Below the pieces are notes generated by a model. It worked only from the letters and a program-made list of their open reading frames with translations. It was not told where the DNA came from and searched no databases. This document shows positions 44,758-54,862 of a stretch of DNA of 64,000 nt, in pieces; position 1 is the first letter of the stretch; every line of letters starts with the position of its first letter. Source of the DNA: Aplectana chamaeleonis (taxonomy: Eukaryota > Nematoda > Chromadorea > Rhabditida > Cosmocercidae); the NCBI GenBank assembly GCA_029168955.1, contig JAPDOI010000065.1, forward strand, positions 1,612,001-1,676,000, read 5' to 3'. Position numbers and translations under genes: made by a program.

Positions 44758-45567
44758 ATGTTCTACTCAAACACATACGTTGATGTCTTAACCAAAAACC
44801 TGATGGAAACTTGAAGTAAACTAAATATCGGCATTCAAGCGACCATTGCGGAAAACTCCTTAAACAGTTTAGGGCCTTTAGGAATGTGCAGCGAGGACTT
44901 TGAGAACTTATTTGTAGATAGACTATCTGTATAGTTCTTTCAATGCAAATGTGTTCACATTGAATGAAATTCACATTGTTTCATTTCTCCGTTTGTAGTA
45001 TGAATTGCATAAAAGCTTCGAGTGTCCCCGTTGATTTTTGTTCTTACCTTATCTCGAACATACTTACATTAGGTTTTCAGTCAGTTGACTCTCTCTCGAA
45101 CTTCTTTTTACTACGGATATTAATGTGTCCTGCCAACAACGTAATACATTATTGATATAAGTTCATCCCAGTACCTTTCCTGAGAATCACGTGAATGCCC
45201 TTCGCGGTGCTTGGGGACTGGAATGTCGAAATGTGAGGGGGGGGGGGGGTGATTGGAAAGGATGGTGTTGTCAATGCACCGATCAATCAGTCAATCAACC
45301 AATCAATCAATCAGTCAACTTTTCCTTCCTTCAATGGAGAGACATGCAGACTGCATTTGGAGAATCGTATGCTCGAACAAGCGGTAAAGATGGAGCGAGG
45401 TAAACCACATGTAGTGTAAAAACACTACCAAATGACTCAAAAGAAAACATTTGTACCAAGAGCACCCTAAACTCTGGCGAACGCAGGGTTCATTCCCGAA
45501 TGCACACTCATTCCATCCTCACCGACAGCTGGGTTTGGTCCCATAGAATTGGCGGAGTTGGGCCCTC
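44758..45567. other. Spacer with dispersed repeat and simple sequence
   Basis: 44960-45235 is the partner of 40150-40540. There is a run of 14 G at 45237-45250 and a CAAT/CAGT-type simple repeat at 45284-45320. No gene is seen. Confidence 0.5.
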
Positions 45568-45571
45568 TTAA

Positions 45572-45867
45572 AGGCAGTGTTCGCGAAGACTCCCCATTTC
45601 TCTGCAGAACCGTGAGCGTTAGGTATATCCAAGCCAGATATGAACAAAGAACGCGAAACATGGTCGGGAAATGGGTAAAAATCTCGTGAGCCAGCCAGCC
45701 CATTGCGCCACCCCGCGTAACAGTTGCCCTGAATTCGTGTTACCGTAGGAACAGACACCGAAATTTCGAATATTCTTCATCGCGAAAGAATTCAACATTC
45801 CAGCATGTACATTGACCCCTTTTATTGAAAAAAATTGGCACAAGAAACAGGAAGCAACGCCTTTAAC
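45572..45867. mobile_element. Probable short TTAA MITE, AGGCAGTGTTC type
   Basis: TTAA plus AGGCAGTGTTCGCGAAG opens at 45568. A possible right end, AACGCCT plus TTAA, lies at 45861-45871, giving 296 bp. The right terminus matches only loosely (AGGCGTTGCTTCC), so the end is uncertain. Confidence 0.45.
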
Positions 45868-46204
45868 CTAAAAATTTCGAAGCGCGAAGCCATTTCCCCG
45901 ACATTAGGTTCGATGCGAAATCCGCAGCCTTCCGAATCTTACAAACAGGCGTAATCAGTTTTTTTTTTCAAAAATTTATTTATACAGTTCTTCCGGTATT
46001 TGAGTTTTCTGTTGGGACTTTTCCCTATTATACTCTTCTTAGTGAACTTACCCACCCAAAAACATCGAAAACTATAGTGCGGTTTTTTTTTCGTGAACAT
46101 TTTCTTCAGAGTAGACATTGGGAGCGAAAGGGTTGAGTTTTGCAGGGCATTGTTTGACGCTGTGAAGTTGACATTAAAGGCATCGTACGCGCTGAAAACC
46201 ACTT

Positions 46205-46720
46205 ACTGTAAAAATCGGAAAAAACCTCGCATTCATGTCAGAATCTCGCCCACCCGGAGTTCCGACCCCTTGAAAAAATCGGAGAAAACCTCGCACTAAT
46301 GTCAGAATCTCGCCCACCAGGGGTTCCAACCCCGTGAAAAAATCGGAGAAAACCTCGCACTCATGTCAGAATTTCGCCCACCCGGAGTTCCAACCCATTG
46401 AAGAAAAACGGATAAACTTTGCACTCATGTCAGAATCTCGCCCACCCGGGGTTCCAACCCCTTAAAAAATCGGAGAAAACCTCGCACTCATGTCAGAATC
46501 TTGCCCACGCGGAGTTCCAACCTCTAAAAAAATCAGAGAAAGCCTGGCACTCATGTCAGAATCTCGCTCACCCGGAGTTCCAACCCCTTGAAAAAATCGG
46601 AAAAAGCCTCGCACTCATGTCAGAATCTCGCCCACCCGGAGTTCCAACACCTTGAAAAAATCGGAAAAAAAATCGCACTAATGTCAGGATCTCGCCCACC
46701 CAGAGTGCCAATGCTTTGAA
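46205..46720. repeat. ~63-bp minisatellite, 8 units
   Basis: GTCAGAATCTCGCCCACC recurs at 46237, 46301, 46364, 46429, 46492, 46554, 46619 and 46683, each followed by GGAGTTCCAACCCCTTGAAA and AATCGGA. Unit length is 62-65 bp. It is non-coding. Confidence 0.93.
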
Positions 46721-47482
46721 AATTCGAAGATTGCGTCCTCCCTAGAAAGTACTTCAACCCTTCGAAAAACTCGGGTGCTATTCACATTAATATAAGAAAT
46801 CGTCACCCTATTTTCTCAAAAAAACGGTTGAGCTATACGCAAAGGCCCTGCTGATCTTGTGTGCGTGATCTCCTCCGATCGCCAATTAAAGCTCCCTCCA
46901 TACGTGGCGACGAGAGCGTGCGATCACGCAAAATCGATGGTCATCGTGGGCACACGATTCGCTAGCCGCTCACAGGCGCTGCTTCTCGCGCGCCCTCGCC
47001 CGCTCACTCTAGCGTGCTTGCGCTTGCACCACGAAGCAAGCAGCAAGTTTCAAGCTCACTGCTCCATCACTAAAGCAGGTGGTATCAAGCCTGTACCGAA
47101 ACTACCGCTCTTGTTTTTCATAATTCCACCGCGTAAGTCGAAAACCGTAGGAAATCATCAGCAGTTGCGCCGACTCGAGCGACTGATCACCCGATCTAAC
47201 TTTTCAATCGAATCAAACCGCGGTAGGGGATGTTTGCCTGTGTTAACTTGCGGTCACGGGCTGCTCCAGCGTTGAGGAGCGTCGAGAGGCGCAAACCAGC
47301 GGGAACGCCGGTTCTCGCGACGTATGGCCGCTGCCTAACTAGCGAACGAGCCTTCGATCTCCCTGTCGGGGCGACTCTTCCGAGAGCGGTCAATGCTGCC
47401 AGCCGGTTGGCGCCGACGCTACTCCGTACGGATGAGTACGATCCTCCCCCTATCATTGTCGTCTACTGCATGTAGAGTTCGC
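46721..47482. other. GC-rich spacer, unassigned ORF
   Basis: A 138-codon plus-strand frame at 46859-47275 has no recognisable domain and sits in a GC-rich stretch where long frames arise by chance. I do not call it a gene. Confidence 0.35.
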
Positions 47483-47630
47483 TCAATCATTTTAGTCTGA
47501 TGAATGGACGGGGTTGCGACGGCAGATTGTCCCGCGCGAATCGAAACCCCATTCTTCAGTGAGGCCGCCAACCCCGCACAGCCAGCCGCCTGGTCCATGC
47601 GTCAGACTGAAACGAAAACGGAAACCATAA
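47483..47630 (-). repeat. SINE-like repeat, copy 2
   Basis: This is the partner of 44610-44757, in the same orientation. Differences are scattered single bases. Both begin TTTTAGTCTGATGAATGGAC on the plus strand. Confidence 0.55.
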
Positions 47631-48043
47631 GCGTTCTCAGGTAAAACTGCAGAAACTTGCTCGAAATCAACTCTCTGTGTTCGATTATGTGCGCTTGAGT
47701 CAAACGCGCTCCGACGTGAACGGCAGGTTGGCTGCAGGGATGAGCGGAATAAAAATATGAAATTCTGGGAATCGGGTTTCGGAACAGGATTTTTTTCTCG
47801 AGTTACGGAAATCGGGCGCGAAACGCCTGAAAATGCGCGGAAATGTGGTTTCGGAACGCGAAACGCGGAATTCCTCTCATCCCTGGTTGGCTGGATGCCA
47901 CGCGGCAGGCGAGAGGCGCCAGACACCTTGCGAAATCTTGCGAAGTGAGTCGCCGGGGTCAGACGGGGGCGAGATGCCCGTATCCCCTACCGTGTGATCG
48001 TAATCAGGTCGCCTCCGCACCAGTTGGCTACGTTAAAAAAATA

Positions 48044-48191
48044 TCGTCCATCACTGGATGAGGGATCGCTGCGACGCTGCTTGGCGGGAAAAATTGCGCG
48101 ATCAATAGCCACTCTCCCTTCGTTTTCCCGCGCGCAATTTTTCCCGCCAAGCAGCGTCGCGGCGATCCCTCATCCAGTGATGGACGATACC
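48044..48191. mobile_element. Long snapback palindrome, GTATCGTC family
   Basis: The left arm starts ATATCGTCCATCACTGGATG, passes GCGACGCTGCTTGGCGGGAA and ends GCGCGATCAATAGCC. The right arm mirrors it with few mismatches to CATCCAGTGATGGACGATA. The arms exceed 55 bp and the centre is under 30 bp. It is the best copy of the family also seen at 3671, 44163 and 44385. Confidence 0.88.
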
Positions 48192-48364
48192 ACGGTTCGA
48201 AAATCGGCTCCATCGACATTTTGGAATGAGCCTCGGCGTGGGTCCCGACACGATGATCCGCCATGTTGTCCCGAAAGTCGGGCGCGTCGTAAATGAGCTC
48301 ATTTTTCTCCGTTACATGCGTGTCCATCCTCCTTCAGTGAGCTAGTACGGAATCATACTTTGTT
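48192..48364. other. Spacer
   Basis: No feature is recognised between the palindrome and the RTE copy. Confidence 0.4.
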
Positions 48365-49098
48365 CGCTTTCTTATTTTTGACTTGAACGGTTGGCTTTCG
48401 CCTGACGCTGTAATTACGCATCTTCACCGACGTGAACCGTTCTAGTAGTCGGCAGTGTCCATTTGTCACGGTCCTCAGCCACAATTTGAACACAATCCAT
48501 CTATTGGCCGCTATTCCACTTCCTGCGAAGTAAAACATGGCGCCTGAATTGCCTGTCAATGTCGGTGATTTCAAATCCTCCTTCACCAGATCCGTTCAAA
48601 ACTTTAGCCTACGTCCAGGCTGCCGTTTCCAGACAGAACTTGGAAGCATCCTTAGAGCGTGTTGAACAAGACGATCTGACGGTCTTCTTAAAATATCCCC
48701 CAACAGACGAAGACGACTTTCCGTTGCCGCTTGAGATGGCATTGGGAGATGTTGGCACCATCACGTGTCAAACGTTGATGTAAGGCGTCAATCTCGTTGT
48801 AGAAATCTTCGTTGTGGCACATTCGCGGCCAGAAATATCCGAGCAAACGTCTAAACAGCTTCTTCTCCGTGCAATCCAACCTTTCCATCTGCGTCTTTGG
48901 TGCTGCCCACGTCTCCGATCCGTACATCATGATAGGGCGAATAGCGGATAAGTATACGCGCAACTTAACTTCCTTCGCGATGGAGGTAGGCCACAAACAC
49001 TTGGTTAAAGAATTGAATGCAGACGTAGATTTCGCACATAGTTGTTGAATATCCGCTGCATAACTACTATCGTTAGTCAGCAAACAGCCCTAATAACA
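48365..49098 (-). pseudogene. RTE-like copy 2, segment 3 (C-terminal)
   Basis: On the minus strand this segment carries the C-terminal part of the RTE-like protein. WPTSIAKEVKLRVYLSAIRP and IMMYGSETWAA lie near 48900-48985, corresponding to copy 1 at 22670-22780. The 3' end, after AAGCCAACCG, lies near 48370. It stops at AATAACA (49093-49098), where the Jockey-like element begins. Several frame breaks are present. Confidence 0.85.
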
Positions 49099-49104
49099 TA
49101 TGCA

Positions 49105-50946
49105 AAGTTAGTATGCAAAGTTCTCGAAATCATTATCAAAGATTGTGTTCTATCCCATCTTGCCTCGAATGACCTCCTCAGCCCTGCGCAATATGGTTTT
49201 CTGCCTGGTAGATCAACGCTATCTCAGCTGGTATCCTCGTTCCACGACTGGTGTTCGGCTGTGAACGAATGCTACCAAACTGATGTTGTGTACATAGACT
49301 ATGCCAAAGCTTTTGATACAGTCAGTCATCCAAAGCTACTTCTGAAACTTGAAGGCTACGGCATTTCTGGTGACATTTTAAAATGGTTGAATTCCTTTCT
49401 AACACCTCGTGACTTCATAGTCAAAATTGGCGACTTTTGTTCTCATCCTTGCCCAATCGTCAGCGGTGTTCCCCAGGGTAGCGTTCTGGGTCCTTTGCTT
49501 TTCCTCATTTATGTGAACGACATTTCTGACGGATTGTCGAGCACATGCAAGCTTTTTGCTGATGATCTGAAGATATATCGTCCCCTTGGCAACCCCACCA
49601 TCGATTTCCACGAGCTTCAGTGTGACCTGAACCGGCTTTCTAATTGGTCCAAGCTATGGCAGCTGAAAATATCTGAAAAAAAATGCAGCTTGTTCCATAT
49701 TAATTTCCAACATGAGTGCTTTTTACGCCTAAACGATGTTGCGCTTCCCGTACGCGAGACCGTCAGTGATCTTGGCGTGCTTATTAGCACCGACCTTAAA
49801 GGCAGTGGTCACGATGAAAAACGTTATTGAAAAAAACTACATAAATCAGCTCAGATCGAAAACACCTCAAAAACTATGAAGGTAGCGCGGTGAAAAACGG
49901 GCTAGAATTAGAGTTATTAAGACCCTAAACTTCCAGTTCGTGCACACGTGCACAGAAAGATCCTGATCTCATGCCCGGCAGTTGAAAATCATCGACGTTC
50001 GGAGGAAGAAATAAATGAAAATTTACCTAATAAAACAGTTGAACAATGAAAGCAAGCCCTTCAGTCAATGTTTTTGACTAGATGTGTACATAAATCCGAA
50101 GGTTCATTGATTGAAACTCAATTTCAAGCCAGTTGATGTTCTTGATACTAGAGATCATCGATGCCGATGATGTGGGGTGGACTCGTCCACCATCAAAAGG
50201 CAAGGAAGTTTAGTCTTCAAATTTGGCCTAGAAAAGCGTTTTTTTCGCGATTTTTTCTCATAGGTTCTACTACTCTATACCCAGAAAAGGGTTCAGAGAG
50301 GAAAAGAAGACGAGCATATTTGAGCGCGACCACTGCCTTTAAGTGGGAATCCTACTGCAAGGAAATCTCTAAGAAAGCTTCTCGTGTGGCAAATTGCATC
50401 CTGAGATCTCTGCAACACCCATGTCTCGAACATTACAGGAAAGCATACATTGTCTACTGCCGACCGCTCTTGGAATACTGTACGCAGGTCTGGTCACCAT
50501 CTTCTGTCGAAGATGATGAAGTAATTGAAAACGTGCAAAGGCGGTTTTCAAAACGCGTTTTTGTCAAAGTATTTCCTACGCGAGAAGTACCAGACTATAC
50601 GACAAGGCTTGAAATGTTGGGGATAGAAACCCTACGATATCGGCGAACCGAGTTCGATTTACACTTATGTTATGAAATCGTTAACGGTCTTTGCGACATC
50701 CCATTTGAGAGTATTTTCGTGTTCACCAGCCGCTGTACTCGCTCCCGCCAGCACGCTTTTCAGCTCGCACGTAGATTTACGTCGAAGTCCAACGTGCTGC
50801 ATACCTTTGCATTTAGAGTCATCCCAATTTGGAACAAATTACCTTCAGAGATCGTTGAGGCCGCGCATTTATCGATTTTTAAAAGCAGGCTATCCCATTT
50901 CAACCTCAGGTCATTGCATGGGATCGATGGCCGTGCTTTCTGCTAA
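49105..50946 (+). pseudogene. Jockey/CR1-like reverse transcriptase, split by MITE
   Basis: The polymerase copies element RNA into DNA. Visible motifs are GFLPGRSTLSQL, YIDYAKAFDTVSHPKLL (motif A), SGVPQGSVLGPLLFLIYVND (motif B) and KLFADDLKIY (catalytic FADD, near 49550-49580), followed by the thumb. The frame runs open into the MITE at 49800. After the MITE it resumes exactly in frame at 50343 with WESYCKEISKKASRV, then YCRPLLEYCTQVWSP, to a stop at 50944. Removing the MITE with one TTAA would leave DLKWES across the join, so the frame was intact when the MITE landed. The N-terminus and endonuclease are missing. Confidence 0.9.
49800..50338 (+). mobile_element. TTAA-type MITE, AGGCAGTGGTC family, copy 1
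   Basis: AGGCAGTGGTCACGATGAAA at the left and AGGCAGTGGTCGCGCTCAAA from the right form the TIR. Perfect TTAA duplications lie at 49796-49799 and 50339-50342. It is 539 bp, non-coding, and matches 39527-40073 on the other strand. It interrupts the Jockey/CR1-like reverse transcriptase without deleting a base. Confidence 0.95.
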
Positions 50947-51107
50947 AGCTTTACATTCAGGGTGCTCTTATTCGTACGAGTGTTTTCTTTGCCTACAATT
51001 TTGTTTGCCTGCATGTCCAGGCTGTCTTGTTTAAACCTATCTTACATACATTTTGTATGTTTCTTTGTCGCCAGATAAAGCTATTGAATTGAATTGAATT
51101 GAATTGA

Positions 51108-51473
51108 AACAGAAATCGTCCGACAGTTCGATACGTTGTCCGTCCACATAAACTCATGTTAAAGGCCTTTGAGAGACCCACATCTGCTTGAAATTGTCGG
51201 GACGAAGACGAAGTCTATAGGCTGCGGCATACTTCGAAACGAGGTCCACAATCCTTTGCAGTTTTGCGTAGCTTTCAGCGATTAACACAATGTCGTCGGC
51301 GTACTCCAGATCGACAAGGGAACGTCCTGATGGTGTTAGGATCACGCCCACAGGAAACTGTTCTGCAATTCTACGCATAATGTTATCAACGGCGAAGTTC
51401 AATAGAAAAGACCCTGCTACAGCTTCTTGCCTTGCTCCTGTTCTCACCTCGAAAGCTGACGTAAACCCGACAG
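51108..51473 (-). pseudogene. RTE-like copy 2, segment 2 (RT core)
   Basis: The minus-strand frame runs TGARQEAVAG, FAVDNIMRRIAEQFP, SGRSLVDLEYADDIVLIAES and YAAAYRLRLRPD. The catalytic YADD (51292-51303) is intact here, whereas copy 1 has SADD. The segment is bounded by the Jockey-like element on one side and the Harbinger element on the other. Confidence 0.88.
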
Positions 51474-51614
51474 GGCCCGTAGAAAACCCCCCGCCGTCAC
51501 CACATAAAGATGGCAGCCGACCTGAGGTACATCGCGCCCAGATGCCATCTATGGTCGCGACCTTGGGAGGGACCTATTCGCCAGCTGAAATGTACATACG
51601 CAAAACTTTCAGCT

Positions 51615-51690
51615 CCCGTGGGGATTGAGCCTGCGTGGTTTCGCCTCGAGGGAGGAGTCCCTAACCACTAGACCAGCATTACACCGCAGG
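51615..51690 (-). repeat. tRNA-like (SINE-type) sequence
   Basis: On the minus strand TGGTCTAGTGGTTAG fits a tRNA A box with D loop, and GGCTCAATCCC fits a B box about 45 bp later. The anticodon arm pairs only partly and the acceptor stem is not convincing. It is more likely a tRNA-derived repeat than a working tRNA. Confidence 0.4.
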
Positions 51691-52201
51691 AGTGAGCTGT
51701 GTAGGCATCACAGAGGTGTCTCATGGTTGTTTCCGCTCGAGGCTGGCCGCAGAATAAGATCGTCATTGACATCGATTTTTCAATATCCACTGCATGCACT
51801 CCGTTTTATTTTTGATTGAATAATTGCTTTTTGTTTGATACACGAGTTCTCTTTTGTAACTCTTCGACACTGAGACTTCCACATAGTAATTGAGCCCATC
51901 AAAACTCCTACTATCGTGATTTTTTGGAAATTTTGATTATGTAACACATATTTTCATTAAAATGGGCTATTCCACAGCCGTGGCACTCCGCCGAACTTTC
52001 ATGATGCACCCAGCAAGAAGCCAAGCTGTGGTAATTGTGGCCGATTGGATAGGAATCGCCGAATCCATTTTAACCCAACCGAGTTCGAATCCTCCGTAGC
52101 AGCAAAACTTTTGCGTCTACCAAAAACCACCCTATCAAATAGGACAGCTCCTGCCAACGTGTGATCGTACCGCTTGTACCTTTTTCAATACGTTTTGGAG
52201 A
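51691..52201. other. 5' region of the Harbinger element
   Basis: There is no coding sequence that I can assign between the tRNA-like stretch and the transposase start. It may contain the promoter. Confidence 0.4.
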
Positions 52202-53577
52202 ATGATTCAGATGCAACCCTTCGTTGTGCAGTTTCGACAGCGTAACCGTGCCCGGAATCTGCGATACCAAAGGATACACCCGGTGCGTCTATTCCACAGC
52301 AATCAAGCGATTCTAGTGCAGAAGTACCGCATGAAGGAGGAAAACCTTCGGAAGCTGTGTGATCTGTTGGCACCGATCATGGCACCCAACGAAACACTCA
52401 ATTGGAGCATAACCCATGAGAACAGGGTGAGTTTGTAGAAACTGTCTCTGCCAGCGCCACCTTTTCTCTCCTAAGAGTACCGTCACAGAAATAACGAATA
52501 TTTCTATTCAAGCCATCGCAATCTAGGAGATGAAAGTCTACTAGTTTTGCACGCGTGAAAATTAGTCATGAAATGCATGGATCATAATTTTGAAGAATTT
52601 CTCTTTTTTTTTGTATTTGAGCTTGAATTTACTACTAGTCCTAAGGGGTGCGCTAGCGGTTTTACGTAGTGTTTTGATGAAATCTTCTCATCACAGGAGA
52701 ACGATTAGGATGGATGAATGCTGCTCCATGCATACTGAATAGCACAAAAGGAGGGAGAGGTGTACGCTAGCCATGACTTTTGCGGTGAAATAATAAGCTT
52801 AAAAATTTCGTTTGCAGGTAATTATCGGATTGCGCTACTTGGCAACGAACGCACACCAAACTGTGCTTACGGATACATTTATGTCAGAGAACGGTGAGCA
52901 GCGCTATCACGGAATTCGTAGCAGCCCTAAATCATCCTATGATATTGATGAAATTTTTGAGCAGAAAGCTCAACAACGAGGGCTACTGCAGAAGGAGCGC
53001 GGATCGATTTGCAAGGACAGGGAAGCTCCCCAACGTAGTGGGTGCTATCGACGGCTGTTGCGTCAAGATCCGGAGGCCAGAACATTCAGGTTGGGAGTAC
53101 TTTTGCCGAAAAGGCTATTCTGCTCTTAATGTTTTGGCAGTGGTTGATGCATATGGTCGGTTCATTTACATCAACAGTAACTTCCCCGGATCTGTCCACG
53201 ACGCCACAATTTACCGGCACAGCGCACTCAAGGAAGCCTTCGATGAACAAAGGACGACTCCGGGATTTTGCCTGATTGGCGATTCAGGGTTTCGGAATGG
53301 CAACGACATCCTGACACCATTTCGGAACCCTCTGGACGCCGCTCAAAGAAGATTCAACAAGGAGCAGAGAAGAATGCGGGTCGTCGTCGAGTGTGCTTTT
53401 GGACGCCTGAAGCGACGGTTCGCTATACTCAGTGATACTATCCGCCTCGCTCCACCCAAGGCTGCCAAAGTGGTTATAGCGTGTGCAGTTTTGCACAACA
53501 TAATGCTCACGATGCGATGTACGGCACTACGCAGACTAGGACACCGAAAAGCGCGATACTGTTCCTCCGGAATGTAG
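52202..53577 (+). pseudogene. PIF/Harbinger transposase, two exons, one frameshift
   Basis: This transposase has a DDE nuclease fold (DDE_Tnp_4 type) that excises and inserts the element. Exon 1 (52202-52426, 75 codons) ends at AACAGG before GTGAGT. Exon 2 starts at 52818 after TTTGCAG and continues in the same phase with VIIGLRYLATNAHQTV, so the 391-bp intron (52427-52817) is well supported. The frame then shifts near 52880 into CQRTVSSAITEFVAALN. Downstream are GAIDGC (catalytic D at 53050), SVHDATIY, GDSGFRNG (D at 53281) and VECAFGRLKRRF (E at 53389-53391). All three acidic residues are present. The stop is TAG at 53575. A single extra or missing base appears to be the only disabling lesion. 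Total length would be about 330 residues, normal for the family. Confidence 0.88.
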
Positions 53578-54029
53578 AAATATTAGAGGCTTTTTAGTTG
53601 GCCCAATTTAGGATTTCAATGCTACTATATCGTTTTCTCTAATGCAGATGCAGTATGAACTCATTTAATAAAGCTAACTCAATAGCGAAATTCGTCAACT
53701 TCATCCTTCACACCTCCACTAAACTACTCAATTTAAGTTTCTTGCGCCACCTCACTTTTTTCTAACGAAGCGCTATGTTGCCTTCAATCGAAATTTTAGA
53801 TCTTATGACAAGCAAACCACGATTATCAATCTATATCTATACTACCTGTAATGTGACAAACACCGATGTGAGATCGCAAACCAACAACAATAACAACAAT
53901 AACGTGTAGTAACAATAACAAACAACATCATCGCACGAACTAACAACGTCACTGCGTTACATAATTATGCTCGCAAGTTGTGGAATCAAAACGTTTTTTT
54001 TTCAAGACTGCCAACGTGGTCGCCATGAA
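53578..54029. other. 3' region of the Harbinger element
   Basis: AATAAA occurs near 53668, about 90 bp after the stop, a plausible polyadenylation signal. There is an AACAATAACAA simple stretch at 53880-53930. Confidence 0.45.
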
Positions 54030-54862
54030 GAATTTCAAGATAGGGGAGGGAATCCCCTGCGTGGAGGCTAAATCTGTCGTGTATCGGGTATCTCGGGGGT
54101 GGAAATCAGTTTGAACCCTATTTGGACGGTTCACCGTCGATTAGGGGAGGAAATTTCCCTGCGTGGAGGCTAAATCTGTCGTATATCAGGTAGTTCGGGG
54201 GTGGAAATCAGTTTGAACCCTATTTGGACGGTGCACCGTCGATTAGGGAGGGACTCCCCTGCGTGGAGGCTAAATCTGTCGTGTATCGGGTTTTTCGGGG
54301 GGTGGAAATCAGTTTGAACCCTATTTGGACGATGCAGCCTGCGGCTGCACCGTCGCTCAGGGGAGGAAAACCCCTTCGTGGAGGCAAAACCTATCGTGCA
54401 ACGTGTATTTCGGGGGTGGGAATTCGTTTGAACCCTATTTGGACGGCGCACCGTCGCTTAGGGGAGGAAATCCCCTGCGTGGAGGCTGAATCTGTCGTGT
54501 ATCGGGTATTTCGGGGGTGGAAATCAGTTTGGACCCTATTTGGACGGTTCACATTCGATTAGGGGAGGAAATCCCCTGCGTGGAGGCTAAATCTGTCGTA
54601 TATCGGGTAGTTCGGGGGTGGAAATGAATTTGAACCCTATTTGGACGGTGCACCGTCGCTTAGGGGAGGAAATCCCCGGCTGCACCGTCGCTTAGGGGAG
54701 GAAATCTCTTGCGTGGAGGCTAAATCTGTCGTGTATCGGGTTTTTCGGGAGGTGGAAATCAGTTTGAACCCTATTTGAACGATGGCTCAGGGGAGGGAAA
54801 CCCCTTCGTGGAGGCAAAATCTGTCGTATATCGGGTATTTCGGGGGTGAAAATCCGTTTTTT
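54030..54862. repeat. ~101-bp minisatellite inside Harbinger
   Basis: GTGGAGGCTAAATCTGTCG recurs at 54061, 54163, 54263, 54378, 54479, 54580, 54713 and 54808, with GGGGAGGAAATCCCCTGC before and TTGAACCCTATTTGGACGG after each. Most periods are 100-102 bp. Deviations at 54263-54378 and 54580-54713 come from extra CTGCACCGTCGC words. It is non-coding. Confidence 0.95.

Larger units (their letters stand above)
49099..51107 (+). mobile_element. Jockey/CR1-like retrotransposon inserted in RTE copy
   Basis: A 5'-truncated non-LTR element of about 2.0 kb, including its own MITE insertion, lies opposite to its host. It lacks the endonuclease and starts inside the reverse transcriptase. It ends in five TTGAA repeats (51083-51107), a short tandem tail typical of CR1-related elements. 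AACA flanks both sides (49095-49098 and 51108-51111), a likely short target duplication. Copy 1 of the RTE has the empty site at about 22880. Confidence 0.88.

Noticed and set aside
44610..44760. CTGATGAATGG followed by CGAAACC as a hammerhead ribozyme.
   Set aside because: The intervening stem does not pair adequately, the cleavage position lacks UH, and the second copy (47483) does not show compensatory changes.
46859..47275. 138-codon ORF as a host gene.
   Set aside because: It lies in GC-rich sequence with competing frames on the other strand, no recognisable domain and no splice or polyadenylation context.
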